Shown piece after piece: positions 20,071 through 26,579 of a stretch of DNA of 64,000 nt. Under the pieces are notes generated by a model, which saw only the letters and a list, made by a program, of their open reading frames with translations, did not search any database and was not told the DNA's origin. The DNA comes from Gammaproteobacteria bacterium (GTDB lineage Bacteria > Pseudomonadota > Gammaproteobacteria > Burkholderiales > Sulfuricellaceae): positions 124,001 through 188,000 of the forward strand of contig JAHJGO010000024.1 in the NCBI GenBank assembly GCA_018824405.1, in the 5' to 3' direction. The position numbers and the translations under genes are program-made. Position 1 is the stretch's first letter; every line of letters begins with the position of its first letter.

Positions 20071-20330
20071 TATTGACCTCCATTCAGCAGGCGCTTAATG
20101 TCGGACACCGCCCACGCGAGGCGGCCATTGATCCTGAGCGGGCGAATTGGGCCATTCTCAAGACAGGCATAGGCACGCAATGTTTGCGGTTTGCGTAGCA
20201 AATGGAAGGCGGCGCACGCGGTTTCTACGTGGCTACGTGTTTCCTGGTCAATCGGTGGATAGGCTGGTAAGTACATGGCAGCGGTCGTGCCATTCACTGC
20301 GTTTGGTTGCTGAGATATGACGGTTTGCAT
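20070..20330 (-). CDS. AlpA-like helix-turn-helix protein
   Basis: An 86-residue protein starting at the ATG after an AAGGAG site. The C-terminal half (FHLLRKPQTLRAYACLENGPIRPLRINGRLAW...IKRLL) is the winged-helix pattern of AlpA/excisionase-like proteins that sit beside replication genes on P4-like islands. It probably regulates excision or the replication genes it precedes. Confidence 0.7.
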   Translation of the reverse strand: MQTVISQQPNAVNGTTAAMYLPAYPPIDQETRSHVETACAAFHLLRKPQTLRAYACLENGPIRPLRINGRLAWAVSDIKRLLNGGQ

Positions 20331-20494
20331 TTGGAAAACTCCTTCTTTGTTTAGGAGATTCCCGTATTTCATACCGCTGCTTTTTTAGACCATGCGGCGG
20401 TATGGCAAAGTCAGTATTTACGGGCTTTCGCGGCGGGTGTGCCGGTATGAAACCGGCATCATCGAGCGGTAACTTTCCGGTATCCCAGGATGGG

Positions 20495-21208
20495 TTAGCG
20501 TAGATACTCTGATGCGTCTCGCCAGTCATCTGTCCAATGCTTCAAGAAGCTGTGGGCGACAAAAACGGCATCCAGTTTTTTGACGGGGATATTTCCAGGT
20601 GATCCGGTCAGCGCAACAGCGATTTGAACTGGATTCCAAAGCGCAGTTGCGGATTTACTACCGCGTTGCTCACGACATACTTTCAGCCACTTGGGCGCGT
20701 CGGCAAGATACTTGCTCCATTGCTCAGCAGTGAAATGCAAACCTTCAAAAGCGGTGATTATCTGTTGCTTGGTCAGGTATTTTTTTGTGGTCGCGGCTGA
20801 GGGTGCTTTGGGTTGTGTCGCACCGGCGCATGGGAATCTGTCAGGCAGGCTCCAGCCAAGTGTTTGTGCCCAGGCGCTGAATACGGGAAGGTCGACATTT
20901 TCACAGCCAACTTTGTTGTGTGCCAGATGGTTGGATTCGACATGTGCGGCGGCAATTTTTAGGCGGCGCTCGTACTCGTCCGGCCAGCCCCGAACTTCGT
21001 GGGGATATTCTGGCGGCTCAAGGTCGAGCGATAGCGCCACGGCCTGCCAGAGTTCGCATTGTGGGATGAATGCCCACAATTCCCAATCTGCTTGGCGCTG
21101 CTTATTGTTCCGCAAGTGACGCGGGATGTTTGGCTTCGTTCCGGCGCCCGTACTAATTGGAGCGACTACTGGGTTTTTGTCATCCCCCGTTTCCTTTGTT
21201 TTTTCCAT
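20495..21208 (-). CDS. Uncharacterised island protein (237 aa)
   Basis: A soluble 237-residue protein with a Trp-rich first half (WELWAFIPQCELWQAVALSLDLEPP) and a helical second half ending in a WTDDWRD motif. No catalytic motif is visible. Such proteins often lie between the integrase and the AlpA/primase genes of integrative elements, so a role in element maintenance is possible. It lies 36 bases from the integrase stop, on the same strand and upstream of the AlpA-like gene. Confidence 0.6.
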   Translation of the reverse strand: MEKTKETGDDKNPVVAPISTGAGTKPNIPRHLRNNKQRQADWELWAFIPQCELWQAVALSLDLEPPEYPHEVRGWPDEYERRLKIAAAHVESNHLAHNKVGCENVDLPVFSAWAQTLGWSLPDRFPCAGATQPKAPSAATTKKYLTKQQIITAFEGLHFTAEQWSKYLADAPKWLKVCREQRGSKSATALWNPVQIAVALTGSPGNIPVKKLDAVFVAHSFLKHWTDDWRDASEYLR

Positions 21209-21244
21209 GTACGCATCCCTTCAAAGTGGGGTGAGCTTTACTCA

Positions 21245-22564
21245 TCATGCCGCCACATGCAAACCCGCTTGCACGGGTACAAATTGGATACCGGCCTGCT
21301 CCAGTATCCACGATTCTATTTTGACGTGCCAGCTACGCAGCAAATCCAGTGGGCGCACCCGGTAATGTTTTTCTGCGGTGGCACTTGGCTTATGCCCCAT
21401 GATCTGCGCGGAGACGCCAGCAGGACATTCAACCCACTCCGCCAGTGTGCCGAATGAACGGCGCAGGCCATGTATGGAAAGTGCTGGCAGGCCAGCGGAG
21501 GCTAGCGCCTGGTTATGCCCTATTCTGGGCTCTTGAAGCCGCCCGGATGCGGCAGCGGGACTACTGAATACCCATTCATTGCGCCGGGGCAAACAAGCCA
21601 GCAGGGATGCCACATAGGGCGTCAAAGGAATGGTGCGTAATCCTTCCACCTTGTCCCGAATGGTCATGCTCTGCCATTGAAAATCCACATCATCCCATTT
21701 CAGCCCTGCCAGCTCTTCCCTGCGGGCACCAGTGAGCAAGAGTCCTTGCAGGTAAGCTGCGATTACAGGATTTGGAATCTGCCGAACTGCGGAGAACCAT
21801 GCGGGTAATTGTTCGCGTTGCAGGCAATCATCCTTGGCTTTTTTCTTCGGCAATTCATTCTTGGCGAGCCGGGCAGCGCAGGCGTCCACATGCACCTGGT
21901 TGCGGTACTCGGGGCGGTCTGAGCACCAGTTGAGGAAAGCGCGCAGCAACCGGAAAACAAGGGCCGCATGAGTAGGACGGCGGGCGGCCTCATCCTTCAA
22001 CCATGCACGCACCTGGTCGGCGTCAATTTGCTTCAATGGTAACAGCAGCAAGGGGCGCAATGCGCCAGGGAGGGTTTTGTCAGATTCACCAGTACGGCGG
22101 CCTCTGGTACGCGGTTCCCCGCCTTCAGCACAAACGCCTTCATGGTCGGCAAGGTGGCGGGCGCTCCACTTCGGGCGACGGGCTTCGATATAGGCTAACC
22201 ATGCTTCCATGGCGGCAGCTTCTGTGCGCTTGGATTCCGCACGCTTTGTTTCCGCAGCGGCGAGGCGTTCCCGCTTTTCCTCTCTCGGGTCCAATCCCTG
22301 GTCAATCAGCTTTTGCAGCGTGCGACCTTCTTCCCTCGCGTCTTCGATGCCCCATGACCGCACATCGCCGATGGTGATGCGTACATCCTGCCCATTCGAT
22401 AGTTTGCTTTGGAAGATATAGGCTTTGCTGCCCTCAAGGTTGCGCTTCCCCGGCGCAGTCGCCCGAACAGCAAGACCAGGCGTGTCAGAATCCCACAAAA
22501 AGGCTTGTCCCTTGTCGGTGGTGAAGCCCTGAATCCGTCCAGCAGTCAATTTTACGCGTGCCAT
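21245..22564 (-). CDS. int: Tyrosine integrase of the tRNA-Asn island
   Basis: A 439-residue site-specific recombinase from the ATG after AAAAGGGGTGA. The N-terminal arm-binding domain (about 1-85) has the FLWDSDTPGLAVR pattern. The catalytic domain has Arg in TGARREELAGL, HGLRRSFGT (His-x-x-Arg), GHKPSATAEKHY with the second His, and the nucleophile Tyr. It lies at the right end of the island, reading inward, with attR 180 bases from its start. The 48-bp tRNA-Asn repeats are its likely substrate. Confidence 0.92.
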   Translation of the reverse strand: MARVKLTAGRIQGFTTDKGQAFLWDSDTPGLAVRATAPGKRNLEGSKAYIFQSKLSNGQDVRITIGDVRSWGIEDAREEGRTLQKLIDQGLDPREEKRERLAAAETKRAESKRTEAAAMEAWLAYIEARRPKWSARHLADHEGVCAEGGEPRTRGRRTGESDKTLPGALRPLLLLPLKQIDADQVRAWLKDEAARRPTHAALVFRLLRAFLNWCSDRPEYRNQVHVDACAARLAKNELPKKKAKDDCLQREQLPAWFSAVRQIPNPVIAAYLQGLLLTGARREELAGLKWDDVDFQWQSMTIRDKVEGLRTIPLTPYVASLLACLPRRNEWVFSSPAAASGRLQEPRIGHNQALASAGLPALSIHGLRRSFGTLAEWVECPAGVSAQIMGHKPSATAEKHYRVRPLDLLRSWHVKIESWILEQAGIQFVPVQAGLHVAA

Positions 22565-22583
22565 GATTTCACCCCTTTTTAGA

Positions 22584-22617
22584 CTTACATGGCAGTTCAT
22601 GTAAGCACTTTGTAAGT
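22584..22617. promoter_or_regulatory. Candidate arm-type sites and palindrome upstream of int
   Basis: CTTACATG (22584-22591) and CATGTAAG (22598-22605) form a palindrome. The second half continues as CATGTAAGNACTTTGTAAGT, which repeats the left-end copy at 9257. Another TTTGTAAGTG is at 22661-22670. These may bind the integrase or regulate its promoter. Confidence 0.5.
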
Positions 22618-22746
22618 GAAATTATAGAATATCCATCAACACAAATCAACCATCGGACTATTTGTAAGTGTTATATTTTACTGTTTATTATACGTTTTAT
22701 GATTATTATAAATTCAGTTCAACACGAATAAATACCATAAAGCCCA

Positions 22747-22794
22747 GACTGTTAATCCGCAGGTCCCTGGTTCGAGTCCAGGTCGGGGAGCCAG
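22747..22794 (+). repeat. attR: 48-bp tRNA-Asn remnant
   Basis: An exact copy of 9154-9201 without the 5' half of the tRNA. It marks the island's right boundary and, on the minus strand, encodes the last residues and stop of the neighbouring serine recombinase. Confidence 0.92.
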
Positions 22795-24329
22795 TTATTC
22801 TTACTGTGAACCACATCGGTTCCAGTTCTGTTCACTATCTTGCCAGGGTCGTAAACGATCCTGGCTTCTTGATCTCCCAGCACGATTTCGTTGATGAACC
22901 CGGCAAAGAATAGCCTTTGCTTTTTCGGGTCTTCGCTGGTTGATACGATTTCCCGCAGTATCTCCGCCATTTCTTCAATTTGATCTTGATCAACGTCGAT
23001 ATGTGGGCTTTCTTCCTCTTCGAGTTGAATCAGGCTGCGCTCCAGATCGTCTCGCTGGGATCTCAGCTCGCGCATGCGGATGGTCAGGTCACCAAGGTTT
23101 GGCGCGTCTTTCCCGTGCAGCTCCAGCACCTCGAACAGTTTTTTTTGTCTTTTCTCCACGTCCGTCATCGCAGCGACAATGCTTTGGCGGCGTTTTGCTC
23201 TGCCTTTTACCCATTCTCCCGTCAGATCGTGCAGCTCGTTGATGAATTCTTCTATCCGTTCTCTGGTGAGGATGCGATCCATGATGGAATCGATTAACCA
23301 GGCGTCGAGTTCCGCAGCCGGGATCCGGCGTGATTCGCAGTTTTTCCCGCGCAGGGCGGCGCTGCAGTTGTAGTAGCGATATTTGCCGCCATTACCCCGT
23401 GCGCTTTCCATTTGCATGGCGGATCCGCAAATTCCGCATTTGAGCATGCCGGTGAAAACAAAGTTGCTGCGCGGCGATCCGCTTCCTTCGGTCGGGGCTC
23501 GACCTTCCATAATGTTTTGCACGTTCATGAATACCTCCTTACTGACGATTCCTTCATGACTGTCCGTCATGATCCAGTCTTCCATTGGCCTTTCTTTTCC
23601 GGTCAGACCGTTCTTTCTGTTGAAAATTGTGTACCCGGCGTAGCACCAGCTTTTCAGGATGTAGCCAATGGTGTTTTTTTGCCATTCTGTGGTTCGGTGC
23701 AGGCGCCCTTGTTCATTGAGTCGCATGGCGATGATCTTTGCTCCATGACCTTCGGCGCACCACTGGAAAGCATCCCTGACTATTTCTGCATCTGCAGGTT
23801 CGATCGCCAGCTTTTTGCGTTTTCCTTCTGTGACTGTCCTGTAGCCGAACGGCACTCTTCCGCCGTTGAAATATCCGTCCCGCGCGTTTTTCATCATGCT
23901 GCGGAGCGTGTCTGTCGAGACTTGCCGGCTGTAGTGCTCGTCGAATATTTCGAGAATGGATTCCGTCATCCATCCTGAATCTGTCCGGTTGTCGATATCC
24001 ACGCTGACATATACAACCCGGCATCCTGTTTTTTCCAGATCCCGCTTATGCATGGCTGCATCGAGCTTGTTGCGCGCAAAGCGCGATGTTGACCAGCAGA
24101 TGAAATAATCCACCTGGAATGCCTTGCAGTACGCCACCGCGTCTTGGAAAGCCGGGCGTGAATCTGTGCGCCCGGATATCCCTGCATCCACAAATTCACG
24201 AACCACAATGGCTTCAAGCGAAGAAGCCTTTATGTGACCTCTCTCTATCTGTCCTGCAACTGGCAGCCCGTCATCAGCTTGGCGAGTGGTGGAAACCCTC
24301 GCGTAAATGACTGCGGTTTTTTCGCTCAT
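22752..24329 (-). CDS. Large serine recombinase (prophage integrase)
   Basis: A 525-residue recombinase. The N-terminal resolvase domain has the catalytic Ser in YARVSTTRQ and Arg residues in the WSTSRFARNK block. The recombinase domain (about 160-290) is followed by a zinc ribbon (CGICGSAM...NC...C, about 298-330), then a coiled coil around 370-450. The final residues (about LDSNQGPAD) are encoded by the tRNA-Asn remnant, with the TAA stop at 22752-22754 inside attR. It probably integrates the prophage on its right. Downstream of it lies only attR. Confidence 0.88.
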   Translation of the reverse strand: MSEKTAVIYARVSTTRQADDGLPVAGQIERGHIKASSLEAIVVREFVDAGISGRTDSRPAFQDAVAYCKAFQVDYFICWSTSRFARNKLDAAMHKRDLEKTGCRVVYVSVDIDNRTDSGWMTESILEIFDEHYSRQVSTDTLRSMMKNARDGYFNGGRVPFGYRTVTEGKRKKLAIEPADAEIVRDAFQWCAEGHGAKIIAMRLNEQGRLHRTTEWQKNTIGYILKSWCYAGYTIFNRKNGLTGKERPMEDWIMTDSHEGIVSKEVFMNVQNIMEGRAPTEGSGSPRSNFVFTGMLKCGICGSAMQMESARGNGGKYRYYNCSAALRGKNCESRRIPAAELDAWLIDSIMDRILTRERIEEFINELHDLTGEWVKGRAKRRQSIVAAMTDVEKRQKKLFEVLELHGKDAPNLGDLTIRMRELRSQRDDLERSLIQLEEEESPHIDVDQDQIEEMAEILREIVSTSEDPKKQRLFFAGFINEIVLGDQEARIVYDPGKIVNRTGTDVVHSKNNWLPDLDSNQGPAD

Positions 24330-24337
24330 ATCCGAAT

Positions 24338-24835
24338 TTACCCTTTTTGCACCAGGCGCAATATGTGACGTTTACTGATTTCCTCACCCAACTGCTGGCG
24401 GAGCAAGGTGCGGATTTCATCCGGGCCGATGCCTCTATTCACCAGCTCCTCTATGTAGCGGTTGCGCTGATAGCGCATATAGGATCGGTACGGCCGGAAA
24501 GCCATCGAAACCATGCCGTTCTGCGAGACATCAATGTCCGCATCCGCCATGCGCCAGAATTCCAGTAGCCAATCCACCCCGAAGCGTTCAGCCGCTGAAA
24601 GCCAGAAACGCTGCATACCCATTTCGCGCAATTCATCCAGGCGCGGGTCGATTTTTTTCGCGGCGCCGTTTTTTTCTTCGAAGTTTGAACCAGTGCAGAT
24701 ATTCAGGTACCCACCCCCCCCACCGGACAGGCCTATGCAGCCATGCCGAGCCCCCACCCTCCCAACGCCCGGGGACACGCACCCCCCTGCATTCTCCATT
24801 TCCCCTGCTGAGCTTCGCTTTTCTGTCTCTCTCAT
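24338..24835 (-). CDS. Putative DNA-binding prophage protein
   Basis: Up to 165 residues. The C-terminal 95 residues look genuine: a helix-rich segment (MQRFWLSAAERFGVDWLLEFWRMAD) and a basic end with a helix-turn-helix-like IGPDEIRTLLRQQLGEEISKRHI. The first 45 residues are Gly-rich and come from C-run-rich DNA, so the true start is probably further in, but no good ribosome site decides it. It lies 8 bases upstream of the serine recombinase start and may regulate it or act as its directionality factor; that is conjecture. Confidence 0.5.
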   Translation of the reverse strand: MRETEKRSSAGEMENAGGCVSPGVGRVGARHGCIGLSGGGGGYLNICTGSNFEEKNGAAKKIDPRLDELREMGMQRFWLSAAERFGVDWLLEFWRMADADIDVSQNGMVSMAFRPYRSYMRYQRNRYIEELVNRGIGPDEIRTLLRQQLGEEISKRHILRLVQKG

Positions 24836-25066
24836 GACCCATTTCCCCTTGTAACCACGTCAATCAACTTCGCTTTCCTACAAACTGCGAACTTCAATAG
24901 TTGCGCCACCCTATCTGTTTTAGCCCGTTATGACCCTATATTGCAGTCTGGTATTTAATCGCGCCGCTTCGCCTTGCATTCTCTATTTCTTCTCTTTAGC
25001 TCAGCATTGCTCACGGGGCATTGCGCCAACCAGCAACGAGTCAAGCGCGCCTCTATGGCTCTAAAA

Positions 25067-26065
25067 TCACCCCTTCTTTCCGAGCTGCTTCAAAAGGGCG
25101 CTGACTGGGGTGCTCATTTTTGCCAGCGGATTTGCCCGATCGCTTTCACTGGTGAGTTTCCTCATGGCCAGGTTGGTATAGATCGCGGTGCTCTTCGGAT
25201 CTGCATGCCCCATCAGTCTCTGTCTCACGAGCAGATCGACCTCCTCCTCCGCCAGCTCGGTTCCGAACAGGTGGCGCATGGCATGCGGGTGCAGCTGATC
25301 CTCCGGGATGCCGATGCGCTGTCCATATTTTTTCACCATCTGCAGCACGGAGCGACGGTTGAAGCGGCGATTCTCACCACTGTATTCATGCGCCGGAACA
25401 TTTCGATTCCGCACTGTGACGAACAGCACCTTGTCGCCATTCGGCAGCGTCCTGTCGATCTCCTTCAGATCATCGTGCGCCAGGTACAGTCGTAGCAGCA
25501 GATCGGCCTCTGGAGGGACAGACAGCTTGCGCTCTTTGCTACCCTTCTCGACCACCTTCAGGATCATGCGCACCTTGCTGTTCAGCTCATCCTCGACCAG
25601 GTTGCTCTCATTGAGAGAGACCAACCCAGTGACGCGCAGGCCGCAACCCATCAGCAGCGCCAGCATCGCGCTATCTCTCACCCCCTCGAACGTATCGAAG
25701 TCCGGCGCCCACATCAACTTCTCAGCGCTTTTCAGCGTCATAACGCGCTGTAAATGTTGGGGGCGCTTCGGGTATGGCACGCTCGCAGCCGGGCTGCCTG
25801 AAATTTTCCTGGTAGCGGCCAGCCACTTGTAGAATTCCTTCATCGCGACGATGTGCACGTTCCTGCTGGCCGGTGACAGCCCCATTTTGTGCAGGTGCGG
25901 GCCTGAAAAAGCCAGCAGATCGTCCTGTGACGCCTCCAGAGGGTCACGCCCATCCAAAAAATCCACCAAGCGGTTCAGCGCCAGGAGATAGACCTGCACC
26001 GTGCGCGCAGATCGTCCTGCGTTGTGCTGTTTGAACTCCAGAAAAGCATCGATCAATTCATTCAT
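25067..26065 (-). CDS. XerC/D-like tyrosine recombinase
   Basis: A 332-residue recombinase from the ATG after GCGGAGGCAAA. The SAM-like core-binding domain (1-95) precedes a catalytic domain with Arg in GCGLRVTGL, HAMRHLFGT (His-x-x-Arg), MGHADPKSTAIY with the second His and the Tyr nucleophile. It resembles stand-alone Xer recombinases rather than lambda-type integrases. It lies directly beside the repeat array at 26101-26463, so it could act on sites there, for example to resolve multimers. It is the second of three recombinases in this prophage. Confidence 0.88.
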   Translation of the reverse strand: MNELIDAFLEFKQHNAGRSARTVQVYLLALNRLVDFLDGRDPLEASQDDLLAFSGPHLHKMGLSPASRNVHIVAMKEFYKWLAATRKISGSPAASVPYPKRPQHLQRVMTLKSAEKLMWAPDFDTFEGVRDSAMLALLMGCGLRVTGLVSLNESNLVEDELNSKVRMILKVVEKGSKERKLSVPPEADLLLRLYLAHDDLKEIDRTLPNGDKVLFVTVRNRNVPAHEYSGENRRFNRRSVLQMVKKYGQRIGIPEDQLHPHAMRHLFGTELAEEEVDLLVRQRLMGHADPKSTAIYTNLAMRKLTSESDRANPLAKMSTPVSALLKQLGKKG

Positions 26066-26100
26066 TTTGCCTCCGCAAAAACTACCCACACGCATTTCCA

Positions 26101-26463
26101 CCCGTGGATCCGTGGATGGGCCTCTATACGCGCATAAGCCATTGATAACAAATAAGAACACAATCCACGGATTCCACGAAAACCCGTGGATGATGCGTGG
26201 AAACCCGTGGATGCTTTTTTAAGCAGCTGTCGAAACCCGTGGATGGCGTTTTGTTGCTTTTTCCTCCCTGTTTCTCTTCTTTCTTCTTCTTTATCAATTA
26301 TTAAGAGAGAGAGAAAAGGGGTGGAGCGCGAAACGGCATCCGTGGAAAAAACAGTCAAACCCGTGGAATCCAGACACCAACCCGTGTAGAAACAACCCCA
26401 ACCCGTGGACGGTACCCTGTCAACAATCAATGACTTAGCATAAAAAAACCTGATATCCACGGG
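26101..26463. repeat. Iteron-like CCCGTGGA array, candidate prophage replication origin
   Basis: CCCGTGGA occurs at 26101, 26183, 26204, 26236, 26360 and 26402, a variant CCCGTGTA is at 26381, and an inverted copy TCCACGGG is at 26456-26463. Several are preceded by AAA and extend to AACCCGTGGAT. Partial copies (CGTGGA, ATCCACGG) fill the gaps. An AT- and pyrimidine-rich stretch lies at 26245-26310. The array lies between a recombinase and the primase-helicase gene, a place typical for a phage origin. The long reading frame crossing it is judged non-coding. Confidence 0.7.
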
Positions 26464-26579
26464 TTTACAGCGCCACCCCTGCCAACCTTTTTTGAAAAAA
26501 GGCCAAAAGCCGAGCCTCCCCCCTTTAAGGAAGGTGTCGCGGCGCGGGAAAACGTTTTTGGGGGTACGGGGGGAAGTCA

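Noticed and set aside
20248-20529. A 93-codon minus-strand frame between the AlpA-like gene and the 237-residue gene
   Set aside because: It overlaps the AlpA-like gene start and its ribosome site, and the composition is not protein-like beyond the first third. It may be a short real gene but support is too weak.
24700-24790. C-rich low-complexity stretch as a structural RNA or repeat
   Set aside because: It has runs of C and CA but no stable pairing or periodicity; it is probably untranslated or poorly conserved DNA before the 24338 gene.
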